Positions 16,739 through 25,397 of a stretch of 64,000 nucleotides of DNA are shown here, piece after piece. The position numbers and the translations under genes were made by a program. Below the pieces are notes generated by a model that saw nothing but the letters and a program-made list of their open reading frames with translations, searched no databases and was not told the origin of the DNA. Source of the DNA: CBDFKS01 sp965248905 (GTDB lineage: Bacteria > Chloroflexota > Dehalococcoidia > Lucifugimonadales > JAGWBF01); assembly GCA_965248905.1 (NCBI GenBank), contig CBDFKS010000007.1, positions 1,984,001-2,048,000 of the forward strand, given 5' to 3'. Positions within the stretch are counted from its first letter, which is position 1. Each line of letters opens with the position of its first letter.

Positions 16739-16761
16739 CAATATTAGGCATTCCTACAACT

Positions 16762-18447
16762 CTACAGACCCCAGGTGTCGGGAAGCTCGGGTGTGGGCAG
16801 GGGCTTGATCGTGACCTCGACCAGAGCCGCTTGTCCTTCCTCGGTGGCCCGTATGGCCCGCTTGAATGTGGGGATCAGCTCATCCGGCCGTTCCACTCTT
16901 TCACTGTAGGCCCCTAACCCTTTGGCAACCGTGCTGAAGTCGCCGCCCAACCGTATCATGGCTTCAGGGCTGGCCCCCGGTTTATCCAAAGACATCAAAG
17001 AGCCACCGATTCCTCCATTGTTGACCACTAGGGTGAGGGTCGGAATCTGCATCCGCACCGCCGTTTCCAACTCCATGCCGGTCATTCCGAAAGAGGCATC
17101 GCCCAGGAGATGAACGACCAGATGGTCCGGCCGGCCAAGCTTGGCGCCGATGGCGGCGCCAACTGACCAACCCATGGCCGCCATTCCTCCCATTCCCAGG
17201 TAGTTGCGAGGTCGGGTTGCAACCCAGAAAGAGGACATATATCCTCGACTGCCACCTGCGTCGTGGATGGCAATCGTTTTATCCTTGTCAACCACCTGCA
17301 TCAGATCGTGGATCACCCGATAGCCATTGGTGGGGGTTGAGTCGTCGGTCAGTATTGGTGTCCATTCGGCCATATATTTAGCTCTAGCCTGCTGAATATC
17401 GGCCACCACCTCTTCTTTAACCCCACCTCTCTTCTGTCCCAAGCGCTCTCTAACGGCGTCGATCAGCTCCCGGAGAGCCATCTTGGCATCTCCGAGTATG
17501 GCCACGTCCGCCTGGTAGACCTTGTTGATGTCGCTGGGATCAGCGTTGATGTGGACCAGCTTCACGTCAGGTGGCATCGGGCGACCGTCGGTGGCGTTAG
17601 GCATTTTAAATGAATTACCTATCGCCAACACCGCGTCTGCTTTCCGATTAATTAGTATCGCCGTGCCCGATGCAAAGCGGCTCTTGGGGTAGGCCCCCGC
17701 ACCCATGTACAGAGGATGGTCTTCGGGGAAGGAGCTTTTTCCTACCAGAGTGCTGGCGACGGGCATCGATAGCAGCTCAGCCAGCTCGACAGCCTCTTCT
17801 GTCGCGCCGGCCCACAGCACGCCGCCGCCAACGTTCATTATCGGGTAAGCGGCATTTACCAGGAGTTCCGCGGCTTTATCTATGTCTCTTCGGTCAGGAG
17901 CCGACTTCAGCCCAGGCCCTACCGGCTCGTAGCGTAGCACCTCATCCGGCGCCTCCGCGGATAGAACATCCTGGGGCATCTCCAGCACCACCGGGCCTGG
18001 AGAGCCCGAGCGAAGCGTACTGAATGCACGCCGCATCACCTCGGGTATCTGCTCTATCCGACCTATAGTGCCCTTCCATTTGACCAGACTATCGAAGATG
18101 CTGGAGGGCACTTCCTGCTGTATCTCCCTACCCATGCTACTCAATGGATGCTGACCCATCAGCAGTAGTACCGGAATATTATCGGCATAGCATCCGGCGA
18201 TGCCCGTGAGGGCGTTAGTAGCGCCGGGACCGGCGCCCGTCATTGCCACGCCTACCTTGCCGGTAGCCCGGGCATAGCCATCGGCGATTTCCACAGCCGT
18301 CCTCTCATTGCGTGTGGAAAAGGCACGAATAGTCCCGGATGTATTCAGCGCGGGCCACAGAGGTGGAAGTCCACCCCCAGAAAATCCAGGGATATATTCA
18401 ACTCCCTCTTTCTCCAATGCACGAATGACCGCATCGCCTCCACGCAT
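16762..18447 (-). CDS. Thiamine-pyrophosphate-dependent enzyme (acetolactate-synthase-like)
   Basis: A 561-residue member of the TPP decarboxylase/AHAS superfamily. The N-terminal Pyr domain has the catalytic glutamate in RNERTAVEIADGYAR, and GAGPGATNALTG follows. A central domain and the C-terminal PP domain follow. The metal/TPP motif is GDASFGMTG...NN with ELETAVR. It resembles acetolactate synthase large subunit, oxalyl-CoA decarboxylase and benzoylformate decarboxylase; no regulatory subunit gene is nearby, so a catabolic role is more likely than valine synthesis (inference). GGGAGG stands seven bases before the ATG. Confidence 0.88.
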   Translation of the reverse strand: MRGGDAVIRALEKEGVEYIPGFSGGGLPPLWPALNTSGTIRAFSTRNERTAVEIADGYARATGKVGVAMTGAGPGATNALTGIAGCYADNIPVLLLMGQHPLSSMGREIQQEVPSSIFDSLVKWKGTIGRIEQIPEVMRRAFSTLRSGSPGPVVLEMPQDVLSAEAPDEVLRYEPVGPGLKSAPDRRDIDKAAELLVNAAYPIMNVGGGVLWAGATEEAVELAELLSMPVASTLVGKSSFPEDHPLYMGAGAYPKSRFASGTAILINRKADAVLAIGNSFKMPNATDGRPMPPDVKLVHINADPSDINKVYQADVAILGDAKMALRELIDAVRERLGQKRGGVKEEVVADIQQARAKYMAEWTPILTDDSTPTNGYRVIHDLMQVVDKDKTIAIHDAGGSRGYMSSFWVATRPRNYLGMGGMAAMGWSVGAAIGAKLGRPDHLVVHLLGDASFGMTGMELETAVRMQIPTLTLVVNNGGIGGSLMSLDKPGASPEAMIRLGGDFSTVAKGLGAYSERVERPDELIPTFKRAIRATEEGQAALVEVTIKPLPTPELPDTWGL

Positions 18448-18550
18448 GATATACCTCCCGATACTTTGGATTTCTTCGCCGCATTACCAGTCATTGTTCG
18501 CGGCCTTGACCCGCGTTCAATCCAAGACTTTCGTGTAGGCCCTCAAAAAT

Positions 18551-19300
18551 TCACTGGGCGGTGAGTCCACCATCGATGGCCAGATCGATACCGGTGACGT
18601 AGGACGCCTCGTCAGAGGCCAAATACAGGGCTCCGTAGGCGATGTCATCTGGGATGCCTATCCTCCCCATAACGGTCCTGGATAATCCTGCTGCGCGGCT
18701 TTCGGGGTCCGGCCGGACCGCGTGGTACATGGGGGTTTCCACAGGGCCGGGATGTATAGCATTGACCCTTATCCCCTCTTTGGCGTACTGAATGGCGGTA
18801 GACTTGGTCAGCATGCGTAGTCCTCCCTTTGAGGCGCCATAGGCGGCACTTCTCAGGTCTCCCACCAGCGAAGCGGAAGAGCCCACGTTGATAATGGAGC
18901 CACCTCCAGCCTTTCTCATCCGAGGTATGATCAGCTTGATACCCAGGAAGGGGCCCTTCAAGTTCACATCCAATATCAGGTCCCACTGCTGGGACGTGGT
19001 CTCCTCCGCCACACCACCCCTCCAGATCCCCGCGTTGTTGACCAGAACGTTGAGCTTTCCGAACCTGGAAATGGCAACCTCTATCGCCCGATTCCAGTCC
19101 TGCTCACTTGTAACGTCGAGGTGTACGTATGCGGCATCTCCGCCGGCTTCTGCAATCTTCGCCGCCACCGCAGCACCCTCCTGGTCGAGCACATCACCGA
19201 GAACCACCTTCGCCCCCTCCTTGGCGAAAAGCTTCGCTTCGGCTGCACCCTGTCCGCGGGCGCCGCCGGTGATAATGGCTACCTTCCCCTCTAGCCTCAT
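18551..19300 (-). CDS. SDR family oxidoreductase
   Basis: A 249-residue classical SDR. It has TGGARGQGAAEAK for NAD(P), NNAGIW, and the catalytic S-Y-K with YGASKGGLRML, followed by VNAIHPGPVETPM. It resembles cyclopentanol- and glucose-1-dehydrogenase-like enzymes, and substrate is unknown. The frame opens further upstream, but the ATG at 19300 is preceded by GGAGAGG at good spacing and gives the standard MRLEGKVAIITGG start. It sits about 100 bases downstream of the TPP gene's start, on the same strand. Confidence 0.87.
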   Translation of the reverse strand: MRLEGKVAIITGGARGQGAAEAKLFAKEGAKVVLGDVLDQEGAAVAAKIAEAGGDAAYVHLDVTSEQDWNRAIEVAISRFGKLNVLVNNAGIWRGGVAEETTSQQWDLILDVNLKGPFLGIKLIIPRMRKAGGGSIINVGSSASLVGDLRSAAYGASKGGLRMLTKSTAIQYAKEGIRVNAIHPGPVETPMYHAVRPDPESRAAGLSRTVMGRIGIPDDIAYGALYLASDEASYVTGIDLAIDGGLTAQ

Positions 19301-19519
19301 CGCATACCTCTCCTGATTGATCCCATGCCGCACTTTGAGCGAACCCATAACCTCTGGCTTTTGTTAGAGGCCCTGGTATAGAAACCGGCAAGTGCGATTA
19401 GTATCCCTTGCCTGGCCATACGAGTCAATACGTGAACCGCTAAGACTGCAGACAAGCCTAACTTGTCACGTGGAGCCGACTGGGTTAGAGTAGGAGCTAG
19501 TACGTTAGGCAAGTTAATG

Positions 19520-19687
19520 CTCAGCCAACCAAGATTTGATAGTTGCCTTTCACCCCCATCCCTTCGGCCGGCTCAGGGCAGGCTCTAGCCTTCCCCCATC
19601 AAGGGGGAACGGATTTGTTCTCTCCCCCGTCAAGGGGGAGAGTTAGAGTGGGAGTGGAAAGATACATCAATTTTGAGGTTGACCGAG
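19520..19687. mobile_element. 168-bp MITE related to the IS630 element (copy 2)
   Basis: Same length and about 85 percent identity by eye to the element at 8148-8315. It starts CTCAGCCAACC and ends GTTGACCGAG, closely matching the IS630 ends at 27059-28272. The right flank is TA (19688-19689); the left flank is TG, which looks like a decayed TA. The rest of the 19301-19753 gap holds nothing else that I recognise. Confidence 0.8.
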
Positions 19688-19753
19688 TACTAATCCAAAT
19701 GCCATCAACGTGGGCGTACGATACAGACGGCGACAACACGGCAAGGAGGAACC

Positions 19754-20803
19754 ATGCGGTTCGGCCATTTCTATTACCCTATGAACTTCGATGCGTCCAA
19801 GGACTCCCAGGCCATCGACAACTGTCTTTACGAGGCTGAGTTGGTGGAGGAGCTGGGTATGGACGCCATTTGGCTGGCCGAACACCACTTTACCGGAGAG
19901 GTGGTCTATGGGGACTCTTTGATGTTCGCCACCGCCGTTGCTCTCAAGACGAAGCGGGTGCTAATTGGCCTGGGGATAGTGGAAATGGCCTTACACCATC
20001 CTGTGCGCGTCGCTATACAGACTGCTTTGCTGGACAATCTGAGCCATGGACGCCTGGTGGTGGGTACCGGTCGGGGCTCCAATTACAACGCCTACGAGTA
20101 CGCAGGCTTCGGCACCACCATGACAGAGGGTCCTGAGCGACTTGAGGAGGCGGAAGACCTGCTGATAAAGGCCTGGACAACAGAGAACCTAAGCTATGAG
20201 GGAAAGTTCTGGCAGGTGACATTTCCCGCCATACGGCCACGGCCATACCAGAAGCCCCATCCTCCCCTGGCCCGCTCCTGTATCGCAGATGAATCGGTAA
20301 TTGCGATGGCGAAGATCGGCAGACCTCTGCTCCTGCGTGGACGTTCCACAGATGGAGTGGGCCGGTCTATAGCACTCTACCGTGACAACATGCTGGCGGC
20401 TGGCTTCGACGAAGCTGCCGTCGAAGATGCACTGGACAAGGCGTGGGTGTGGCGTGAAGCCTATCTGGCTGAGACGGACGATGAGGCTCTTGAGGTGTTC
20501 CTACCGACGTACGAAAAGGCCTTCTATCACATTTCCGACGTAAGAGCGCGTTGGAACCCCCCGGACCAGCCAGTAGCCACGCAGACTGCTCCCCTTGCCC
20601 GCTCGTCGTATGAGCCTGCTCCAGACCCCGGCAACAACGAGGCGCTCGTGGGTTCTCCCAAACGGGTTGCGGAGCAAATAGCGTTATTAAGGGACGCTGG
20701 GGTCCGTAACATCTTCATAACCGACCGAGGTCTTCTGTCCCGAGAGCAAACCACATCGTCATTGCGACTCTTCAGCCAGAAGGTAATGCCCCTGTTCAGG
20801 TAG
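19754..20803 (+). CDS. LLM class flavin-dependent oxidoreductase
   Basis: A 349-residue luciferase-like monooxygenase. The N-terminal FGHFYYPMNF, the active-site AEHHFT region and the GRLVVGTGRGSNYNAYEY phosphate-binding segment are typical. These enzymes use reduced FMN and oxygen on aldehydes, sulfonates and other organics. The C-terminal part NNEALVGSPKRVAEQIALLRDAG is the usual helix and strand of the family. AAGGAGG precedes the ATG. It stands alone on the plus strand, with an IS630-type MITE upstream and repeats downstream. Such enzymes are expanded in SAR202-like genomes (established knowledge). Confidence 0.9.
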   Translation: MRFGHFYYPMNFDASKDSQAIDNCLYEAELVEELGMDAIWLAEHHFTGEVVYGDSLMFATAVALKTKRVLIGLGIVEMALHHPVRVAIQTALLDNLSHGRLVVGTGRGSNYNAYEYAGFGTTMTEGPERLEEAEDLLIKAWTTENLSYEGKFWQVTFPAIRPRPYQKPHPPLARSCIADESVIAMAKIGRPLLLRGRSTDGVGRSIALYRDNMLAAGFDEAAVEDALDKAWVWREAYLAETDDEALEVFLPTYEKAFYHISDVRARWNPPDQPVATQTAPLARSSYEPAPDPGNNEALVGSPKRVAEQIALLRDAGVRNIFITDRGLLSREQTTSSLRLFSQKVMPLFR

Positions 20804-21137
20804 CACCCTGAGAGGGTCTCATACTTCGCCCTATTATGGGCAACGGACGCTCTGAGTCGCAGAGTCTTTCGATAATGATTACCAAGGGCAAAGGCCCGAC
20901 GCAAACTGCCTGCTGGAAGAAGTGATTGCTCCGCTGCGCTAGCAATCCATCATGCTGGTTACTACCAGCACCACCAAGGATGAAATCTGGCCTCCTCCCC
21001 CCGTGTGGGGGAGGACTGAGGTGGGGGGTATCACACCCCCATCCTAACCTTCCCCCATCGAGGAGGAAGGGATTTTCGTGAGAATTACACTAGGGGAGGA
21101 CTGAAAGACGATGATCCGACCAGGCTCCCCTAGACCC
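20804..21137. repeat. Gene-free stretch with G/C-rich hairpins
   Basis: From about 20980 to 21105 the sequence is a set of inverted G/C runs (CCTCCCCC/GTGGGGGAGG, CCCCCATC/GAGGAGGAAGG), similar in style to the interior of the 168-bp MITEs but without their ends. The earlier part has a weak copy of the CAAAGGC..GCAATCC repeat type. No ORF of support is present. Confidence 0.5.
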
Positions 21138-22064
21138 CTATCGACGCCTTCCAGCCGGTGCTTTAGTGACTCGGTCCACTACAGCAGGTTTAACAACCTT
21201 CGCCTTGACTACCAGGATAGTGACCGTAATAGCAAGCACGATTATCGATATGAACTGAGCTTCGTTGAGGCCGATGGCCCACTCCTGGTCCATGGGAGGC
21301 GGGCCGGTGCGTAGGAAGCTGATAAAGAAGCGTCCAAAGGAGTAAATCCCAAGATAGAGGGCGAATACCATCCCGTATGGCCTCAGCCTGTTGCGTAATG
21401 GCCATATTATCGCGAGAACAACCATGTCCAACAGCATCTCGTACGCGATGGCGGGATGACTGGACGCGAAACCGTATACTGCGTTGCTTGGACTCTCTGG
21501 GTGGCTATATACAAATCCCCAGGGTAGGTCTGTGAGCTTCGCCACATGCTCACCGTTGAGAATATCCCCTATTCTACCAACGAACATGGCTATGAGCATC
21601 GCAGGGGCACTGATATCGGCCAGATGTCCTACTGATGGAAGGGGCGCCTTCTCCAGCTTCGCCCAGCTAAATATTTTGTTCCACCACTTTAGGAACTGGT
21701 CGCTGTTCCTTATAAGGATATATCCCGCGCCAAATAGAAAGCCTCCCAAGAGTGCGCCGAAAATGGCGATGCCACCACTCCATATCTCCACTATCTTTAC
21801 AGGGTCATGCTGATAGATCTTGGTCCATAAGTCTATGACGTGCACCACGCGGCTGCCGACGATTCCACCAATAATGGCCCACACCGCCACGGAATACACG
21901 GCGTCTACGTTCAGCCCTTCTTTCCTGGACCATCTACCTATCAGAAACACCGCTAATGCCACGGCTATGAAGGTCAGGAATCCGTGCCAGGTCAGCACGA
22001 AGTTCCCTATCTCGAACATATCCGGATCTATCCCGATCCTAATGCTCATGAGAGGTATGTTCAT
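21138..22064 (-). CDS. lgt: Prolipoprotein diacylglyceryl transferase
   Basis: A 308-residue membrane protein with about seven hydrophobic segments. Lgt attaches a diacylglyceryl group to the lipobox Cys in the plasma membrane. The family signature GRxGNFxNxE appears as GRIGDILNGE, with Asp where most members have Asn. The C-terminal RFFISFLRTGPP and the conserved HPAIAYE are present. This supports lipoproteins such as the substrate-binding protein at 28279. It is the end of a minus-strand run with ispE and rsmA upstream. Confidence 0.92.
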   Translation of the reverse strand: MNIPLMSIRIGIDPDMFEIGNFVLTWHGFLTFIAVALAVFLIGRWSRKEGLNVDAVYSVAVWAIIGGIVGSRVVHVIDLWTKIYQHDPVKIVEIWSGGIAIFGALLGGFLFGAGYILIRNSDQFLKWWNKIFSWAKLEKAPLPSVGHLADISAPAMLIAMFVGRIGDILNGEHVAKLTDLPWGFVYSHPESPSNAVYGFASSHPAIAYEMLLDMVVLAIIWPLRNRLRPYGMVFALYLGIYSFGRFFISFLRTGPPPMDQEWAIGLNEAQFISIIVLAITVTILVVKAKVVKPAVVDRVTKAPAGRRR

Positions 22065-22121
22065 CGTTAAAAGTCACCCCTCGAGTTTTCCATAGCTAAT
22101 ACCATCCGTTCACAACCTATT

Positions 22122-23111
22122 CTAAAGAGGAATCTGGCCTGCTGAAACAGAGGCGAAGGACGAGATTGCCTCAGTCTGCACAGTTCTTACACCATACGCC
22201 TTAAGCCCGCTCTTTTTCAAGCAGTTCAGAATCCTATCAGCCTCCTCTTTGCCTGAGACAAACGAATACAGAGCAGGGCCCGTTCCAGAGAGATGGACCG
22301 ACACTTCTTCCGCGTCGCGGGAGCGGTCTCGGTCGCCACGTACGGCATCTGCGAATTGTTGCCGGACCTGGTCAAAGCCGTCGAAGGCTGACAGTGCTAC
22401 CTCTTCAAAAACATTGAACAAGAGCTGCTCGGAAAACGTGCTTTCCTTAAGACTATCCGCCAGTTCCTGGGTGTAGCTTCCATCGGAGTAATGCCCTTTG
22501 GTGATCATGGAGTACAGGGAAGCGGTCTTGGATGAGGTAGATTTTCCACCCGTCGCGAGCCCGGTCTCAGGGCATGCCAACACGATCCAACTCGGGGGTA
22601 TGGGACTTAACTGCGAGATCGATTCGCCCCGTCCTTCGCCCAGTGCCGTACCACCCCGAATGAAGAAGGGCACGTCTGAACCCAGAGAGGATGCTATAGA
22701 ACTCAGTTGCTGCTCGTCCAGGCCTAATTCCCAGAGCTCGTTCAGTGCATTCAGGGTAGCGGCCGCGTCGCTGCTTCCACCGCCCAGTCCCATACCAGCG
22801 GGAATCTGCTTCTGGAGGCGTATGCGGGCTCCCTTATCGCACCCTGTAAACTCCCGCAACGCGCACGCCGCTTTCCATACCAGGTTATCCTCACCAGCCA
22901 ACTCGGGCACAGAGCATTCAAACTCAAGGCTATGCGCCGGTGTGAAATGAAGATGGTCCGCCAGGTCTATCGTCTGAAGGGCCGTCCTCACTTCATGATA
23001 ACCATCAGAGCGACGGCCCAGCACTTCCAGTGTCAAGTTAATCTTGGCGAAGGCTTTGAGTTCCAATTTCCCCTGTTTCCTTACAAGCGCGGTAAAGGCT
23101 TCCCCAATCAT
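22122..23111 (-). CDS. ispE: 4-(cytidine 5'-diphospho)-2-C-methyl-D-erythritol kinase
   Basis: A GHMP kinase of about 329 residues in the MEP isoprenoid pathway. The start region KAFAKINLTLEVLG is followed by the ATP-binding loop PAGMGLGGGSSDAAATL (about residue 105) and the C-terminal SGTGPALYSFV. The first ATG lies 74 bases inside the end of rsmA, giving a long overlap; a TTG 15 codons later, with a purine-rich GGGGAAA upstream, is an alternative start. The overlap links it to rsmA. Confidence 0.93.
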   Translation of the reverse strand: MIGEAFTALVRKQGKLELKAFAKINLTLEVLGRRSDGYHEVRTALQTIDLADHLHFTPAHSLEFECSVPELAGEDNLVWKAACALREFTGCDKGARIRLQKQIPAGMGLGGGSSDAAATLNALNELWELGLDEQQLSSIASSLGSDVPFFIRGGTALGEGRGESISQLSPIPPSWIVLACPETGLATGGKSTSSKTASLYSMITKGHYSDGSYTQELADSLKESTFSEQLLFNVFEEVALSAFDGFDQVRQQFADAVRGDRDRSRDAEEVSVHLSGTGPALYSFVSGKEEADRILNCLKKSGLKAYGVRTVQTEAISSFASVSAGQIPL

Positions 23112-23925
23112 CTAAGCTTAGATTCTCGGCTCGCTGGCCGGGATTCAACCTGGCAGCCTCGAGAAGGGATGTGGCTTGGTCTGTAGGTATGCTTAGTCCC
23201 AGACTCAAGGAGTTACGGAGCTGTTTTCGAGGTGCTGCAAAACCAGCTTTGACTACATCGAATAGCTCTGTCACATTTTCCACGTCGATAGCGATTTGTG
23301 GTCGAATGTCGATTCTGACGACCGCAGAGTTTATCTTAGGCGGCGGTTTAAAGGCGGCAGGTGGCACCGTACATACTATACGGGGAATGCCGTATAGCTG
23401 GATTCCCACCGCCAGCAAGCTCATTCGCCCATCTTCAGCTACCATACTTCTGGCCACCTCTTCCTGGAGCATGACCACCATGATCGAGGCTCTTGGCCGC
23501 TCCAACTCCAGAAAACGACGTAGAATAGGATTCGCCGCGTAATATGGGAGGTTGGCCACCAGTTTGTAACTACCTTCACCGCCCAGTACCTGACCCAAGT
23601 CCACCTGTCTTGCGTCGGCGTTGATGACCGTGAGGTTAGGTTGAGTCTTAAGGGACCTCCGTAGCGAATTAGCCAAGCGAAGGTCCATCTCGATGGCGAT
23701 TACCCTTTTAGCCCTCTGGACTAGCTCATGTGTGAGGGCGCCCATTCCCGGGCCTACCTCAACTATAGTGTCCTCTGGACAAACCTCGGCTGCCTCAATA
23801 ATCTTCCTGGAGATTGAAGAATCGATAAGGAAATGCTGGCCTAATGCTTTTCGAGCCGGTAGACGGTGGCCAGTCTTCAGCGTGCTGAGGTTCCGCGAAC
23901 GGATAGTACTTGGTGACTCCTTCAT
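23038..23925 (-). CDS. rsmA: 16S rRNA (adenine1518-N6/adenine1519-N6)-dimethyltransferase
   Basis: A 295-residue KsgA/RsmA. It dimethylates two adenines near the 3' end of 16S rRNA. SAM motifs are VEVGPGMGALTHEL and IEMDLRL; the catalytic NLPYY is at about residue 125 and RPRASIMVVMLQEEVA follows. I choose the first ATG (23925), giving MKESPSTIRS and then the family's ALGQHFLID. A longer TTG frame exists but would run through a degenerate signal peptidase fragment. No strong Shine-Dalgarno is visible. rsmA-ispE is a common pair. Confidence 0.95.
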   Translation of the reverse strand: MKESPSTIRSRNLSTLKTGHRLPARKALGQHFLIDSSISRKIIEAAEVCPEDTIVEVGPGMGALTHELVQRAKRVIAIEMDLRLANSLRRSLKTQPNLTVINADARQVDLGQVLGGEGSYKLVANLPYYAANPILRRFLELERPRASIMVVMLQEEVARSMVAEDGRMSLLAVGIQLYGIPRIVCTVPPAAFKPPPKINSAVVRIDIRPQIAIDVENVTELFDVVKAGFAAPRKQLRNSLSLGLSIPTDQATSLLEAARLNPGQRAENLSLDDWGSLYRACKETGEIGTQSLRQD

Positions 23926-23935
23926 ATAGGCGCCA

Positions 23936-24107
23936 TCAATTATCGTTGCTCGAGCCACTGTCACCGACCACCATGCTGCCAACCATATTATCTACGGGCA
24001 CAGGGCTCCAGTGTCGCGAGTCGTTGGATCGAAGCCTATTGTCACCCATAATGAAGTACTCGCCAGCGTTCAGCAATTTGGAGAGATTGGCTGAAAAGCA
24101 TGAATAA
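23936..24107 (-). pseudogene. lepB: 3' remnant of a signal peptidase I gene
   Basis: The frame here reads GEYFIMGDNRLRSNDSRHW and then PVPVDNMVGS, the box E segment of type I signal peptidases (GDNR..S.DSR.WG.V). The catalytic Ser (MxPTL) and Lys boxes are missing. Upstream in the same frame the reading continues only through the SRP RNA, which is not coding. So only the last 55 or so codons of a former gene remain. They end 11 bases before the rsmA start. Confidence 0.65.
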
Positions 24108-24376
24108 AGACCGTGCACCCCTCGTCGACAAAGACCTTTGAGCATGTCCCCAGAAACAGCTCCAGCCAGGTAAACCCTCGGCACCCGAAGGGCTCTGCTT
24201 ACCGTTGCTTCCTTCCGGACCTGGCGGGGTTCACAGACCTCCGTTGCGAGGGACCCAGCTTTCAATACCATCCTGAAAGACAGAGGCACATAAGCCAAGC
24301 CTTGGAGAGGGATTCAACCCCGCTATAGCGGATTGCGGGTACAGAGCACCGCTAGCTCCCCGTCTAGCACGGCCTC
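24108..24376 (-). ncRNA. ffs: Signal recognition particle RNA, large type with Alu domain
   Basis: About 269 nt, the size of the Bacillus scRNA. On the minus strand the S domain shows CAGGTCCGGAAGGAAGCA with the symmetric loop and GGTGCCGAGGG 3' to it. The 5' half shows the Alu-domain features GGGGAGCTAGCGGTG, CTGTACCCGCAATCC and GGGTTGAATCCC. The ends pair: GCCGTGC near the 5' end with GCACGGT near the 3' end. It targets ribosomes with Ffh to the membrane. A strong promoter precedes it. Ends are set by the terminal helix and could be off by a few bases. Confidence 0.92.
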
Positions 24377-24383
24377 AGTTCTA

Positions 24384-24412
24384 ATGGTATGGCAGCCAGA
24401 TGAGCCTGTCAA
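24384..24412 (-). promoter_or_regulatory. Promoter of the SRP RNA
   Basis: On the minus strand: TTGACA (24407-24412), 17-bp spacer, TACCAT (24384-24389). The -35 is a perfect consensus hexamer; the -10 matches four of six. The predicted start falls about seven bases downstream, at the 5' end expected from the SRP RNA terminal helix. Confidence 0.7.
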
Positions 24413-24449
24413 TCTGCATGGGCAGGCCGTAGGCGGAGCACCGCATTCC

Positions 24450-24478
24450 TTGTTACCTTCCGCCACCGATGTTAGAAT
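24450..24478 (+). promoter_or_regulatory. Promoter of galU
   Basis: TTGTTA (24450-24455), 17-bp spacer, TAGAAT (24473-24478). It faces away from the SRP RNA promoter 40 bp to the left. It would give a leader of only about 14 bases before the galU ATG, which still includes AAGAGGTT. Confidence 0.55.
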
Positions 24479-24498
24479 AGCCGCCAAAGAGGTTCAGC

Positions 24499-25371
24499 AT
24501 GAATGTCCGAAAAGCCGTTATCCCGGCCGCCGGGCTGGGTACACGATTTCTTCCTGCCTCCAAGTCAGTTCCCAAGGAGCTGCTGCCCATTCTGGACAAA
24601 CCCATGATCCAATATGAAGTGGAAGAAGCGGCGGATGCTGGCATCGAGGAAATCATCATAGTCACCTCCCAAGGCAAGGAAGCGCTGGAGGACTACTTTC
24701 GCCCAAACCCTGACCTGGAACACCACCTGGACAGTTCCGGTTCTGCATATCTTCTCGAAAAGGTACGACATATCACATCAATCGCCAAGTTCTCATTCGT
24801 GAGACAGGAGCAGCCTTTAGGCTTGGGTCATGCCGTTCTAACGGCGAAAGATCTGGTGGGAGACGAGCCCTTCGTGATCATGCTCCCCGACGACATCATC
24901 TGGAACAGCGATGGTGCGACCCAGCAGATGCTTCGGGTCTACGCCCAATATGGTGCGAGCGTCATAGCTGTGGAACAGGTGCCCATGGAGGCAGTAAGGG
25001 CCTACGGGGTAGTCGACTCCGTAGCTGTGGATGATAGAGTCTATCAAATCAATGCCATGGTCGAAAAGCCAGACCCCAAGGACGCCCCTTCCGACCTGGC
25101 TATCGTGGGCCGCTACGTACTGACTCCGGAGATTTTCCCCTGCCTGGAACGCACTACCCCGGGAGCCAAGGGCGAGATACAACTCACCGACGGCATGGCG
25201 CTGCTGCTGGAACAACAGCCCATGTACGCCTACAGATTTGAGGGCATCAGATATGATGGTGGCACGCCCTTGGGACTCCTTAGGGCGTCATTGGAGATAG
25301 GCCTCAAACGGAATGATACCAAGGCACAGGTGCAAGACACCCTTGATGCCCTGAGTGAGAAAGCACGCTAG
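24499..25371 (+). CDS. galU: UTP-glucose-1-phosphate uridylyltransferase
   Basis: A 290-residue GalU, the standard length. It makes UDP-glucose from UTP and glucose-1-phosphate for envelope sugars. The N-terminus AVIPAAGLGTRFLPASK is the nucleotide-binding loop, and PKELLPILDKPMIQY, EQPLGLGHAV, FVIMLPDDI and VEKPDPKDAPS follow, all in family order. AAGAGGTT lies five bases before the ATG. The gene stands alone, with its own promoter and a DinB-like gene 26 bases downstream. Confidence 0.97.
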   Translation: MNVRKAVIPAAGLGTRFLPASKSVPKELLPILDKPMIQYEVEEAADAGIEEIIIVTSQGKEALEDYFRPNPDLEHHLDSSGSAYLLEKVRHITSIAKFSFVRQEQPLGLGHAVLTAKDLVGDEPFVIMLPDDIIWNSDGATQQMLRVYAQYGASVIAVEQVPMEAVRAYGVVDSVAVDDRVYQINAMVEKPDPKDAPSDLAIVGRYVLTPEIFPCLERTTPGAKGEIQLTDGMALLLEQQPMYAYRFEGIRYDGGTPLGLLRASLEIGLKRNDTKAQVQDTLDALSEKAR

Positions 25372-25397
25372 TGCCATTTACCTACCAGGAGGAATGA

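Noticed and set aside
23936..24298. A 120-codon frame that looks like a complete small signal peptidase
   Set aside because: Its first half is the SRP RNA read in one frame; the catalytic Ser and Lys boxes are absent. I kept only the 3' end as a remnant.
24300..24325. tRNA-like T-arm (GGTTGAATCCC) on the minus strand
   Set aside because: No acceptor or anticodon arms fit. It belongs to the Alu domain of the SRP RNA.
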